From Hypericum androsaemum (Eukaryota > Streptophyta > Magnoliopsida > Malpighiales > Hypericaceae): DNA of 64,000 bases. How positions within the stretch are numbered: position 1 is the stretch's first letter; every line of letters starts with the position of its first letter. A model generated the notes under the pieces. That model had not been told where the DNA came from. It made no database searches and saw nothing but the letters and a program-made list of their open reading frames with translations. A program made the translations under genes and the position numbers. Location of the stretch: positions 1,736,001 through 1,800,000 of the forward strand of contig OZ023198.1 of the NCBI GenBank assembly GCA_963995505.1. Reading direction: 5' to 3'. This document shows positions 20,214-31,815 of the stretch, one piece after another.

Positions 20214-22534
20214 TATTATTATTTTTTTTGAGGAAAAGTCTTAATAATAATAATAATAGGGTTTGGTTTGGTTCAAGTCGAGGGGGCGTGGGTTTTCTTC
20301 TCGAGAGTTGAGGGAAAATGCTATAGGTCAATTTTAGTTGTATGTAATTTACTAATTTACACTTATGTCTACTAATTTAGATAAATGATATTTTCTCTTT
20401 AAATTTTGAAAAAGTTGTTAATATTTAGGTTGTTTTATTAATAAGCGTCAATTTTTTTAAACTACTTTTAAATGATCATTTCTAAATTGATAATATTTTT
20501 GAAATTCTCAAAATTTTGGTTTTAAATATAAAGTGATATTCTCAAATAATTACATATATTTTTTATACTTTATAAATTTATAATTATATAGTAGTTTGTG
20601 TTAGATTTTTTTGTTTGATATTTTTATATCATTTTTTAATCTTTTGAATCGATTTATAATGGTCATTATAATCGACATCTTGTTGAACAATAATATTTCA
20701 ATCGAATTTAATATTTTTTTAAATCGGTTAAACTCAATCAAGCTGCCATTAAAGTAACTCTAAATGACACTATTTACAGAGGATAACCACAAAGAAACAA
20801 CTATTTTTTTAAACTTCAATATAGATAAAATAATTTTATGGAATATATTAAGTGGCGACAAAATATTTTAAGAACCTGTGTGTGTTATATATATCTTCAT
20901 TTCTTTTCTTATTATTTCTGTTTATTTGTTAGTTCGCTGTCTCCTTTTGTGCGAATTCAGTCCGTAAAATAATGAGGATGGTTAATAATATTTTGGGGTT
21001 GCTCATTGTCGTTTTAATTTGTTTATGTCTTTTAAGTGGTTGGATTTCAGGATTCAATGTCTCGAGCCCCGAGAGTGGCAAAATGGATATGGATGGGACC
21101 TTTGTAATTAATAATTAGCTGTCTTAATCTCCTTTGTCGTTCTTGACAAATGAAGGTCTAACATTGTTATCGAGAGAACAATAAACTGATTGATTGACTT
21201 TTAAATTACGTTCTCTCTTTTAATTTCGATTGTCATGTTTTAGTTTTTCTCCCACCAGGTTATATTCGTGTGTTGCTTCAAGACTCTATTGTGGGCACTC
21301 ACCACTTTTACAAAAAAAAAAATAAAAAGAGGTCCAATTGTCTTTTAAGACAGAGTTCACTTTAGTTCCCGTAATTTTACGGGTTTATGCACAACTTTTC
21401 TACAGTATAAAATTGATTAATCGGATGAAAGAAACTTTTGCTATTTTATACACATGTCAGTGATCATTGTTACAAAAAATACCCTTAAATCTCAAAAAAA
21501 TGAAAAATGACATTGCTTCTATTTATATGTATTAGTTATACAAAATCTAAGTTACTCTTTAGATTTATAAAAAAATTTACTCTTTAGATGTTACAATTAA
21601 GACATAAAGGAACAAACAATCATTAAATCTACCGTTGAATTCGTTCTTTTAACTTAATTAAGAAGTCTCGAGTTCGATTATCTAGAAAATATTGAATACT
21701 CACGTTTAATTTATTTCATAATAACAAGTATGAGCTTAAGATTTAACTTATTTCGAATTGAGGGAACGAAAAATAATTATTTGAATATTGTGGACATAAC
21801 ATTTTTCACGAAACACCATACACGTATTTTATCTTTTTTTTTACATTCTACTCTATTATGAATATATTTGCAGCTATCTTAAAAAACACATTTGCAGCTT
21901 AAAATATGTTCTTCTAATCGTCGTAACCATACTAATTTCTTGAACCAAAAAATTCAACAAAATAAAATTTTCTAGGATCATAGTTGTCGTTTTAATTTTT
22001 CATACTAAAATTATAGTTTTTTGAGAACCATACTAAAATTATAGTTGATGTACTCTAATTACAAACTCTCGCAAAAGCTTTCGGCGTGATTTTAGGAGTT
22101 CAGAGCTTATCGGAATCTTTTTGGGCTGAGCCCAATTTTAGACGTTATATACTATTATCGGCCCATGCTAGCCTCTGAAGCCTAACAATAGATCGGTGCT
22201 TACCGCTCATCTAATATTTTCCCTTCGTCCCGGGCCAAATATATGGGCTTTGCGGTTTAGCTTCTATAGAGAGCGATTCTAATTGGAGTAAAAGATGCAT
22301 TAGAATTTAGGGATAAACTACGAAATTGATAAGTTTTGATAATGATATACTAGTCTTTAGTTTATCAGTCATTAAATTTTGGGAAACCAAATGTTAATTT
22401 TTAGGACCAATTTCCATCTAAAATGACACGTGAAAGTAGCAAATTATCCATCCTTCATTTTAATGCTTCAAAATCATCATAAACATACTACAGTCACCCA
22501 AGGTAAAAAAATTCATCAACCACATAAAAAAAAT
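20214..22534. other. AT-rich intergenic DNA
   Basis: 5' flank of the 19515-20213 gene, then AT-rich DNA. At 22110-22260 several GGCCCA/GGGCTT motifs (site-II-like) cluster, which resembles a plant core-promoter neighbourhood, but no reading frame or transcript boundary can be assigned to it. Confidence 0.4.
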
Positions 22535-22884
22535 AGAAAAATTACGTTCAGGTTCCTGTAGTTTGGCGTCCCTCCTTCTAGGGTCCCTGGGTTTCCAAAA
22601 TCCATGTTGTTGTCCCTGTAGTTTGGTTTTAGAAACTCTCGGGTCCCTGATGACTCTTTTTTCATTTTTGATCATGAAAATGACCAAAATATTCTTAAAC
22701 AAAAATAATATATTTTTTGTTTAAGGGTATTTTGGTCATTTCCATGACCAAAAATGAAAAAAGAGCCGTCAGGGACCCGAGAGTCTCTAAAACCAAACTT
22801 CGGGAACATCAGGAACGATTTCGGAAATACAGGGACCCCAGAGGGAGGGACACCAAACTACAGGGACCTGAGCGTAATTTTCCC
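22535..22884. mobile_element. Palindromic foldback MITE, 350 bp
   Basis: Almost the whole element is one inverted repeat with a short centre near 22700-22725. Left terminus AGAAAAATTACGTTCAGGT and right terminus (inverted) GGGAAAATTACGCTCAGGT match, and the arms share CTGTAGTTTGG, GGGTCCCTG, CTCTCGGGTCCCTGA and ATGACCAAAAT. Small open frames on the two strands are mirror images and not genes. Termini resemble the Mutator-like elements elsewhere in this window. A-rich flanks prevent a confident target duplication. Confidence 0.85.
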
Positions 22885-23746
22885 AAAAAATTATCTCTAG
22901 TCCCACCCACCTTATCGAACTCAATTGATTAACATTAAAAATCAAACAATCAAATTCTTCCCTTGTTGCAATTACTCGGATGTACACGACCAGAAGGAAA
23001 TAAAATCGACTAGCTATCAATCAACATGAAACAATTTTCATAAAAACACCATGTGAAAGGAACATAACCTGCAAAGAATGGAACTACATTATATTCAATT
23101 TGTGTAACTAGCATAAAGTTCATCAAAAAGGACCTAATCCTTTCGATCATTGACTATCACATGATTTGGATTATCCAAGTGAGTTAATCGATTGAGCTGA
23201 ATATTGATGGGTGTGACTTGTGAGATTTTTTTTATTGTGGGGTGGAAATTAATATGTTTTATGAATATAGGTTTAATTTATCATAATTTAAAAATTAATT
23301 AACTAGAGATTGGAGCTCATCGTACATTATATCAATTTTACGAACTTCTCGTCTTTTTCTTGTCCGTCGATAATCATTCACCTATTTAAATTGAATCTCT
23401 TACTAGTCACTCCTTAATTTTCTGGCTCAGTTGGCCGTATTTCTAATAACACCATGATATCATACCTAAAAAATATTGGGTCAATTTTTTTTCCCGATAA
23501 TTAAAAAAATTTATAAGTAGAATATAAAATAAAAAAATGAGCATTCACTAAAATTTCTAAAGATAACCCATATACTATCTTCGCCAAAAGAGAGAGAATA
23601 TTGGCCCATGGTTTCATCCATATGGGCCCCAGAAGCGATGTTTGGGCCATGTGAAGGTTGGAGAAGATTGGACCTGGTACCTATCACAATAATTAAAACC
23701 TTTTTCTACGACGATTTTTTTTAATATGATGATCCTAAACAGAACT
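22885..23746. other. Intergenic DNA
   Basis: AT-rich, no gene recognised. GGGCCC/GGCCCA motifs cluster at 23605-23650, similar to the cluster near 22.2 kb. Confidence 0.4.
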
Positions 23747-23764
23747 AATGAAGAACCTTTGACT

Positions 23765-23936
23765 CAACGCAAGGTGGGTAGTATGGTAACAGATCTTGCC
23801 TCTTTTTGGAAAAGTCAGTGGGTCAATTCCCACCCTTTGCAAAAATGGCAAATTTTTGCTTAGGAGAGGTACAAAACTCAATGCCGTCAAGTGCCCCGAG
23901 ATTTAGACCAATCCGCCTAAATTTTTTCTAAAAAAA
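23765..23936 (+). mobile_element. tRNA-derived SINE, copy B
   Basis: Same family as 1632-1800, about 172 bp, in the same orientation. B-box-like GGTCAATTCC at 23821-23830, pairing blocks CGCAAGGTGGG and CCCACCCTTTGC, and the shared 3' body TGCCGTC..AG..CC..GAGATTTAG ending in an A run. The flanks are an 18-bp target duplication (23747-23764 and 23937-23954, AATGAAGAACCTTTGACT with one mismatch). Confidence 0.82.
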
Positions 23937-23954
23937 AATGAACAACCTTTGACT

Positions 23955-25467
23955 TCGATGAAAATCATCCCTACAATATATTTTTCAGGGAAGTGATGGG
24001 TCCATCCTAGGTACAGAGGATGACTCACAGTACATTGCCAACAATGAATTTTTTTCACATTATAGTCCCACTCTTTCAAAAAGGTATGCTTACTATGATG
24101 GCGTACACGTGCTCGTCGCATCTACCTTGTTCCTAGTTGTCATATATGTGTCGTTAGTCACCAAAAAATATGTCTAAAATTTTAATTGTCTCATTTTAAA
24201 TAGTATAGTTTTTTTTATAAGTAGAATTTTATTTATGAATATTTAATGTACATATATACGTACTAGGTATGTGGTTGTAGATCTCACTAAAAATCTGCCA
24301 CGGTAAAAATCTTAGGAAAAATTGCGCCGGAGAAAAAAACACCTTGAGAATATTTCTAGAACATAATTCCACTTCGCCCGAGTCCAAATAGTGTAGGATG
24401 TTAATCGAACCAATTCCATGTAAATGGTGGTGATTGTCATTTTTGTTCAGGTTGAGGGGATTAAGTGACCATCATGCCTTATTAGTCCTTTGTAATAGAG
24501 TCCCATGAGACCCGTCCGCAATTCCAACAAAAAGAGGAAAGGGCATTGGATTAAGAGATTGATATATGATCGGCAAGTAAAATTGTTGGGGGAAAGTTGT
24601 TTGGAGGTTAGGGATGATGGCATGTTTGAATTTCAATGTTTAATACAGGAGTATTTTGGGTATAAAAATTAGTGGCATGATTGACTCGTAAGAAAATCAT
24701 GTTGACCAACAAGAAACAACAGCATGTTCATGAAAAAATAAGAGAAAAGTTCGTAGTATGACTATTTTTTACATAAGTATTTTGCCGTTTAATACGTATT
24801 AATCGAATCAAATTTTTTCAAACGTTTGAAACTTAGAAGACTATGGAAACTATCACTATTGCTGGTGATGTGGCCTAATAGAGTGGAAACGTTTCAAAAA
24901 TAGTCTAAATTTTTCCTCTCCTTCCCACATGTAATTGGCCCCGGAACGAGAATAATCGCTCCATAGAATGGCTAAGAAAGAGACGTGATCAAGAGTCTGT
25001 GACGTGTTAGACTTTTCCTGGACATGATGGACGTTTTATATCACCCCCATCCCCCACAACGTGATCCCAAGCTTCGGTACATGTACCATAAAACCAGATG
25101 CATGAAATCCAACTCCGATTTCTCCCGTAAGGATGAGAATTGAATTCGGATTTTGAAGATTTACATGGATCGATAATTTATTAACTTTGGTTTGACAGAT
25201 ATGGATTCTTATTTTTTTAAATGAATAGAATTCAAATTCTCTAGCGAATATCACCTTAGAGTTCAATAAAAACAAATTAGAGGGACCGAAGTTTTGATTT
25301 CTAAATGGCAGGGATTAAATTAATGATTTAAGCAAAGTCCAGGGATCTGGAAAAAATTTTCCCTAAAACTTATTTCTAAAAGGGAATCTCTTTATTTCTT
25401 TTATATTTTTGTTACTTATTTCATCAATTATATTTACTTGTAGATGTTACTTTGCATTTGAGATCTC
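23955..25467. other. Intergenic DNA
   Basis: No gene recognised. Near 25270-25370 a stretch with GAGGGACCGAAG, GTCCAGGGATCTGG and ATTTTCCC resembles one end of the palindromic MITE family, but its partner arm was not found. Confidence 0.4.
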
Positions 25468-25481
25468 ATAATGTTATATTT

Positions 25482-25611
25482 ATTTTTTTAAAAGATAAAT
25501 TTTTATACCTAGTTATAGCAACCAGGAATTGAACTATGGACATCCGTCAAATCATGTTACAACTATGCCATTAGACCAAATGCCCGTTGATACTATCAGG
25601 CACTCGTAAAT
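25482..25611 (-). mobile_element. Minus-strand tRNA-derived SINE
   Basis: On the minus strand a tRNA-like head reads GGGCATTTGGTCTAATGGCA (A box, 25578-25564) and, 28 bp on, AGTTCAATTCC (B box, 25535-25525), followed by an A-rich tail. The element is bracketed by an identical 14-bp duplication ATAATGTTATATTT at 25468-25481 and 25612-25625. It differs in sequence from the SINE family at 1.6 and 23.8 kb. A truncated tRNA pseudogene is the alternative, but the duplication and tail argue for retroposition. Confidence 0.7.
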
Positions 25612-25625
25612 ATAATGTTATATTT

Positions 25626-26619
25626 ACTGCAAATCTTTAACTACATTAGGAAGAACCCTAAATTATATACATGAACTGACCTCACTCGTACTAACAATTC
25701 CAGGTTATATTTATTTCCACGTATTTTGTGGTTCTTTTTAATATTGGATATGTTGGGTAACGAAGAGAGGAAACACGCCAAGAATGAATTAGTGAATTCG
25801 GATAGGTGTGATGTAATGTCCCTTTCCTTGCTGAGGTTATTACCAACATGCAATAAATTAACATCGTCAAGTTGATACTATGAGGCCGATGTTCATGTTT
25901 GGAAATCATTGCCTAGCTAGTTTTTTTTACATAATAAAAGATAGCTATGTTTTACTATATTTATTTTTGCGAGATACGGTTTAGTATATTTTTTGGTTGA
26001 TATCATGTGGTATTTGGATATCAATTAAATTGATTAATTCTTATTTGTGTCACATATGATCTTTAAATAATGACTTAATTTTTTCAACAAGTATTTAACG
26101 TTGATGTATATTCAATAATTCGAACTCAAAATCTGTGATTTTTTTAAAGAATAAATCTGTGATTAAGTTATAACTTATTTTTAAAAACAATGGTTTGACT
26201 CATGATTTGATTAGTCATACAGTGACTTATGTACTAATAATGGTTTATTTATGTGCAAAACCAGAAGAACCATCCAATTGAAGGTCAACACTGTGACCAC
26301 CAAGTTTAACCATTTGGACTAGCCGATTCGATACAAATTCCCCAAAAAGTATTTTTCTGTGATTTTGTAGTGTTCTTAGATTAAAGTAATTAATTATAAT
26401 TTTGTACTATCTTGCAATAAAAATAGAGAGTATTAAGAATTATTTAATATTTTAATACTAAATATACTTATCGAATAAACTATTTTAAAAAAATATTTGC
26501 TTTAACTAGCGGTCCAACCGGTCGGACCAGAAATGGATAATTTTTTGGGTCACCTCCCATTACATTTTTTAAAACACTGGCTAAAACAACTCTTTAACAA
26601 ATTGCTCTAACTATATGTT
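25626..26619. other. AT-rich intergenic DNA
   Basis: No gene seen. The last five bases before the next element (26620-26624, TTGTT) form its left target duplication. Confidence 0.4.
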
Positions 26620-26624
26620 TTGTT

Positions 26625-27231
26625 TGTTAAGCCAACGGACCCAACGCAATCCAACAAAAGCAAGCAAACCACAAAATCACAAGAAGAACAAATGAGAGAA
26701 CACACAAGAGACAAGGATTTGTTCACCCGGTTCGACGAGAACGTCTACGTCCGGGGGTGTACCAAGCCAGGAGGATTTCCACTAATCTCACTCTTGAGCT
26801 TCACTTGCTCTTTTCAAGAGAATAGGCCACACTTTTGGCACCCAACACTCTTCTAGGGTTTTAATCTCTCCTTTCTATTTGGGAACAACAATAAATGAGA
26901 TCTAGTTGGGTATTTATAGTGGCACCAACCCTAAGAGCAAATGGGGTAAGAAGGGGTAAACTTGTCCATGAAAAACTCACTTTCCTGGGCTCATTGGCGG
27001 ACGCCAAGTACTTGGCGGGCGCCAATCAGAGTCCAGAGATTTTTGGATGAACAGTAATTTGGCAGACGCCAACACACTTGGCGTACGCCAAGTGAACAGT
27101 AACTCTGCCACTTCTTCATTTCGCTTCGTTTCTCGACCCGTCTCTTGATCAGAATGATCCCTCGAGCGTCCCCGAGCACCGAATCCATTCAATCAAGTCC
27201 CGAACCACCTCTCAGGCTCCATACCCCAACA
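26625..27231 (-). repeat. 3' LTR of the copia element
   Basis: 607 bp. Contains four short palindromes of form TTGGCG-n-CGCCAA between 26993 and 27094. Followed on the plus side by the polypurine tract complement. Confidence 0.95.
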
Positions 27232-27325
27232 ATCTCCCACCTGGAGACTGAGCTCAATTCTTGTCACCGTTCACTTGATGACCCTCTCTTCACTCCTTCA
27301 ACTCTTGGTACGCCGGGTCTCTTTT

Positions 27326-29473
27326 CTAGTTTACTAGACCCGCTGAGCCCATGTTTAGCTTCAGCTTCTCCAAGATAACCACCTTGGTCAACATGTCCGC
27401 GGAATTCACTTTCCCGTCAATCTTTCCAAGCCTTAGGATCTTCCTCTCCAAGAGTTTACGTATGTAGTGATACTTCAACTCAATGTGCTTCGTCCTTGAG
27501 TGGAAGGCGGGATTCTTTGCCAAGTGTATTGCACTTTGGCTATCACTGTAGAGCACACTCTCACTTTGCTCCTTCCACAACTCTCCCAAGAAACTCTGCA
27601 ACCATACCATCTCTTTACTTGCTTCTGTCACGGCCACGTACTCACTTTCCGCGGTTGACAAAGCTACTACCTTTTGCAGTCTCGAGGCCCAAGATATCGT
27701 TGTCCCTCCCAGCGTAAAGACATAACCACTTGTGCTCCTCTTCTCATCATGGTCATTTGACTCCAAGTCCGCATCACAATAGCCTAGGAGCTCCACATCT
27801 TTGCCCTCAAAACAAAGACACTTCTCGGTGGTACCTCTCAAGTAGCCAAGGATCCATTTCACTGCAATCCAATGTTGCTCACCCGGATTGCTCATAAATT
27901 TACTCACTACTCCCACCGCATGTGCTATGTCCGGCCTCGTGTAAATCATGGCATACATCAAGCTACCCACCGCCGATGCATAGGGAGTCTTCTCCATTTT
28001 AGCCTCCTTCGCCTTAGTTTTAGGCGAGTCTTTCTTGGACAATTTGAAGTGTCCAGCTAAAGGAGTCAACTTGGGGTTGGCATTTTGCATACTGAACCTC
28101 TCCAGCACCTTCTCAATGTACTCGACTTGTGAGAGAAATAGCTTCCTTGCAGCTCTATCTCTCTCAATCCTCATCCCAAGGATTTGCTTAGCCTCACCCA
28201 AGTCTTTCATGGCAAACCTTTCAGATAATTGCTTCTTCACCTTGCTCACCTCACTTGCACTGGTGCCTGCTATCAACATGTCATCAACATAAAGTAGGAG
28301 GATGATATAGCCATTATCCAGCTTCTTCATATAACAACAATGATCCGCTCCACAACGAGAAAATTCAATCTCGCGAATGAATCTATCAAACTTCTTGTAC
28401 CATTGTCTTGGAGCTTGCTTCAACCCGTACAAACTCTTCCTCAACCTGCACACAAGCTTATTGTTACCTTGCAAGAACCCCTCTGATTGCTCCATGTAGA
28501 TCTCTTCCTCTAGATCACCATGAAGAAATGCCGTCTTCACATCCATTTGCTCTAGCAATAAATCTTCAGCAGCCACCATACTTAGCACCATTCGGATGGT
28601 GGTCATCTTCACAAAAGGAGTGAAGATGTTAGTGAAGTCAATACCATACTTCTGCTGAAATCCCTTTACAACCAGTCTTGCTTTGTAACGTTCGGTACCA
28701 TCCGCCTCTTTCTTCACTCTATAGACCCACTTATTTTGCAGTGCTTTCTTGCCTTTGGGAAGTTGAACTAACTCCCATGTCCCATTGCTCCTCAAGGACT
28801 CCATCTCATCATCCATGGCAAGTTTCCACTTGTTCACTTGCTCACTTTCTTGAGCTTCTGCAAAATCTTTAGGTTCACCTCCATCGGTCAATAAGAGATA
28901 GAAATTTGCTGGCGAATATCTATCCGGAGATCCACGTTGTCTAGTGGACCTCCTCAATGGAACCACTGTTAGTGGTGATCTTGGCTCCATCTCTACTTCG
29001 GCCTCTTGGCCATCAAGTATTCTGCTCCCACCCGAGTTTGAGATGTCTAACTCGACCACCTCACTGCTAGGACCCACTTCATCAGCTAAATCCCCCTTGT
29101 CCTTGTACATCACCTTCTCATTGAATATGACATCCCAGCTCCTCACAACCTTTTGGTTCTTCTCATCCCAAAAATTGAACCCGAACTCATCTCCTCCATA
29201 TCCAATGAATGTGCACTTCTTGGACTTTGCATCAAGCTTACTCCTATCACCTGCATCCACAAGCACATAGGAAACACAACCAAACACTCGTAAGAAAGTC
29301 AGATCAACCTCTTTGCCACTCCACACCTCCTCCGGTATCTCATTCCCCAAAGGAGTTGATGTCCCTCTGTTGATCAAGAATGCTGCAGTGTTTACAGCAT
29401 CCGCCCAAAATATCTTCGGGAGGCCACTCTTCAACCTCATGGCCCTTGCTCTCTCATTTAGTGTTCGGTTCAT
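27326..29473 (-). CDS. Copia pol: integrase C-part, reverse transcriptase, RNase H
   Basis: Open frame of 715 codons, entered from a shifted upstream frame, so it is the 3' part of the polyprotein rather than an independent gene. Residues 1-125 are the integrase C-terminal core (starting MNRTLNERAR; FLRVFGCVSYV; KCTFIGYGGDEFGF). Residues 215-460 are reverse transcriptase, with KARLVVKGF at 265-272, QMDVKTAFLHGDL, SLYGLKQAPRQWY and the catalytic YVDD at 395-398. RNase H follows (GYCDADLESN, STSGYVFTLGG, ALSTAESEYVA, HSRTKHIELKYHYIR, ADMLTK). The catalytic residues seen are intact. It could be expressed only through frameshifts or as a subgenomic product. Confidence 0.9.
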   Translation of the reverse strand: MNRTLNERARAMRLKSGLPKIFWADAVNTAAFLINRGTSTPLGNEIPEEVWSGKEVDLTFLRVFGCVSYVLVDAGDRSKLDAKSKKCTFIGYGGDEFGFNFWDEKNQKVVRSWDVIFNEKVMYKDKGDLADEVGPSSEVVELDISNSGGSRILDGQEAEVEMEPRSPLTVVPLRRSTRQRGSPDRYSPANFYLLLTDGGEPKDFAEAQESEQVNKWKLAMDDEMESLRSNGTWELVQLPKGKKALQNKWVYRVKKEADGTERYKARLVVKGFQQKYGIDFTNIFTPFVKMTTIRMVLSMVAAEDLLLEQMDVKTAFLHGDLEEEIYMEQSEGFLQGNNKLVCRLRKSLYGLKQAPRQWYKKFDRFIREIEFSRCGADHCCYMKKLDNGYIILLLYVDDMLIAGTSASEVSKVKKQLSERFAMKDLGEAKQILGMRIERDRAARKLFLSQVEYIEKVLERFSMQNANPKLTPLAGHFKLSKKDSPKTKAKEAKMEKTPYASAVGSLMYAMIYTRPDIAHAVGVVSKFMSNPGEQHWIAVKWILGYLRGTTEKCLCFEGKDVELLGYCDADLESNDHDEKRSTSGYVFTLGGTTISWASRLQKVVALSTAESEYVAVTEASKEMVWLQSFLGELWKEQSESVLYSDSQSAIHLAKNPAFHSRTKHIELKYHYIRKLLERKILRLGKIDGKVNSADMLTKVVILEKLKLNMGSAGLVN

Positions 29474-29477
29474 CCTC

Positions 29478-31156
29478 TCAGTTATGCCATTTTGCTGGGG
29501 GGGTCCCAGCTACCGTCTTTTCCATGCGAATCCCATACTCCGCACAAAAGTCCTTAAACTCTTGAAGCTCGTACTCACCACCATTGTCAGACCTCAAGCA
29601 CTTCACTTTGAGATTCGTCTCGTTCTCCACAAGAGCCTTCCACTTCTTGAAGGCATTAAAGGCATCAGACTTAGCTTTAGGAAGTAGACCCACACCTTCC
29701 TTGTAGAGTCATCTATGAAAGTCATGTAATACAAAGAACCACCCACTGATGCCACCGGTGCCGGTCCCCACAAATTACTATGGACCAATTCAAGCTTCTC
29801 AGCCTTAGGGGGCCTACCAACTCTTGAGAAGCTCACCTTCTTTTACTTCCCAAACACACAGTCTTCACAAAGACCCACATCTACGGTCTTTAGACCCGGT
29901 AGCTTCCCCTTTGAATATAGCACCTGCATCCCCTTCTCACTCATGTGACCTAGCCTACTATGCCACAACTGTGCATCATTCATTTCTCCCACAAGATCAA
30001 TGCTATCATGAGTGTTCTTTGTCATGTACAACGTACCTTCTTTCTCACCACGAGCCACCACCCTAGCACCCTTGGTGATCTTCCATGTCCGACAATCAAA
30101 GGTCACATCATACCCCTCTTCATCAAGTTGTCCCACGGAAAGCAAATTCCTCCTCAATCCGGGAATATGCCTCACATTCTTCAACAACAACAATGATCCA
30201 TTGGGAGTATTGATTTTCACATCTCTTTTACCCATAATTTGCAAGGGATCATCATTCGCAAGATAAACCTTGCCAAATTCTCCCGGGGTATATGTTTCCA
30301 TCATCCCCTTATCACTACAAGAGTGGAACGATGCACCCGAATCTAATACCCAAGCCTCCAATGGACTACTAACACTTAAGATCAACGCATCTCCGTGATC
30401 TTCCGTTGTTGCATTAACCGACTTGTCCTCCTTCTTTGGTGCCTTGCAATGGGCTCTAAAGTGGCCAAACTTCTCACAATTCCAACATTTAATGGAACTC
30501 ATGTCCCTCTTCGAACCATCCTTCGATTTGGACTTGGACCTACTCCGGTCCTTCTTCCCTTTCCACTTAGACTCGGACCTCCCTCTATTGCTAGCATTCA
30601 AAGCTGAACCCGAGGCTACTCCGGACTCTTTCCTACGAATCTCCTCACTCATAATCAAGTCCCTCACCTCATCCAACTTGAGTACCACCTTCCCCGCCGA
30701 GGCACTCACCGCCGTGACCGTGCCACTCCAACTATCGAGTAAGGAACTTAGCAAAATTATTCACCGAGCTCAAAGAAGCAATGGTCGCATTGAACTCGTG
30801 GAGATGTAGTGACACTGAAGTACTCTCCGCCATCCTAAGGTTGAAGAGCTTCCTCATCAAGTGGACCTTGTTAGCCGCCGAGGGCTTCTCGTACATCTCG
30901 GACAATGTCTTCAACAACTCCTTGGCAGACGTTGCCTTCACCGTATACAACGCCACATTTTTGGACAAGGATAAGCGAATCACACTTATCGCTTTCCTAT
31001 TCAACAATGTCCACTCCTTCTCATCCAAGTCATCGGGCTTCTTCTCCTCGAGTGAAGGTGCAAATCTCTACCGTACAAGTAATCTTCGATTTGCATCTTT
31101 CAAAACCCATAGTCCACTCCATCGAACTTCTCCACGGGAGATTTACTATCACCCAT
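29478..31156 (-). pseudogene. Copia gag, protease and integrase N-part, broken
   Basis: The gag ATG is at 31156. Lesions read in order: a TGA at 31102-31100 where the family has Trp; a one-base shift near 31060; a small deletion with frame change near 30745, inside gag; a TAA at 29845-29843, in place of Gln after CVFGK; a one-base shift near 29685; and a slip in a run of C near 29500. Recognisable pieces are the zinc knuckle CWNCEKFGHFRAHC (about 30487-30446), protease WVLDSGASFH (about 30355), the integrase HHCC zinc region (HSRLGHM to CEDCVFGK) and the catalytic-core start (FIDDSTRKVWVYFL, RSDNGGEY). Six lesions with 98.7% identical LTRs mean the parent copy was probably already defective, or damage is concentrated here. 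Confidence 0.85.
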
Positions 31157-31203
31157 CGTGCTTGCTCCTACCACGCTCTAAACCCGGGTGCTCTGATACC
31201 AAT

Positions 31204-31810
31204 TGTTAAGCCAACGGACCCAACGCAATCCAACAAGAGCAAGCAAACCACAAAATCACAAGAAGAACAAATGAGAGAACACACAAGAGACAAGGATTTG
31301 TTCACCCGGTTCGACGAGAACGTCTACGTCCGGGGGCGTACCAAGCCAGGAGGATTTCCACTAATCTCACTCTTGAGCTTCACTTGCTCTTTTCAAGAGA
31401 ATAGACCACACTTTTGGCACCCAACACTCTTCTAGGGTTTTAATCTCTCCTTTCTATTTGGGAACAACAATAAATGAGATCTAGTTGGGTATTTATAGTG
31501 GCACCAACCCTAAGAGCAAATGGGGTAAGGAGGGGTAAACTTGTCCATGAAAAACTCACTTTCCTGGGCTCATTGGCGGACGCCAAGTACTTGGCGGGCG
31601 CCAATCAGAGTCCAGAGATTTTCGGATGAACAGTAGTTTGGCGGACGCCAACACACTTGGCGTACCCCAAGTGAACAGTAACTCTGCCACTTCTTCATTT
31701 CGCTTCGTTTCTCGACCCGTCTCTTGATCAGAATGATCCCTCGAGCGTCCCCGAGCACCGAATCCATTCAATCAAGTCCCGAACCACCTCTCAGGCTCCA
31801 TACCCCAACA
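31204..31810 (-). repeat. 5' LTR of the copia element
   Basis: 607 bp, paired with 26625-27231. The PBS complement CTCTGATACCAA lies immediately to its left (31191-31203). One of the four internal palindromes is broken here by a G-to-C change near 31669. Confidence 0.95.
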
Positions 31811-31815
31811 TTGTT

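Larger units (their letters stand above)
26625..31810 (-). mobile_element. Full-length Ty1/copia retrotransposon
   Basis: A complete 5186-bp element on the minus strand. LTRs of 607 bp lie at 26625-27231 (3' LTR) and 31204-31810 (5' LTR), each beginning TGTTGGGGTATGG and ending GGCTTAACA on the minus strand. The 5-bp target duplication TTGTT is exact (26620-26624 and 31811-31815). The PBS TTGGTATCAGAGC lies directly inside the 5' LTR, and a CCAGGTGGGAGAT polypurine tract lies inside the 3' LTR. I count eight substitutions between the LTRs (about 98.7% identity), so insertion is recent. Domain order gag, protease, integrase, reverse transcriptase, RNase H is the copia order. Several lesions break gag and integrase, so it is probably not autonomous. 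Confidence 0.97.

Noticed and set aside
22110..22260. Cluster of GGCCCA/GGGCTT motifs as a promoter
   Set aside because: No gene or transcript start can be attached; also seen near 9.5, 23.6, 54.0 and 63.7 kb.
22460..22932. Mirror-image frames on both strands
   Set aside because: They are the two arms of a foldback MITE.
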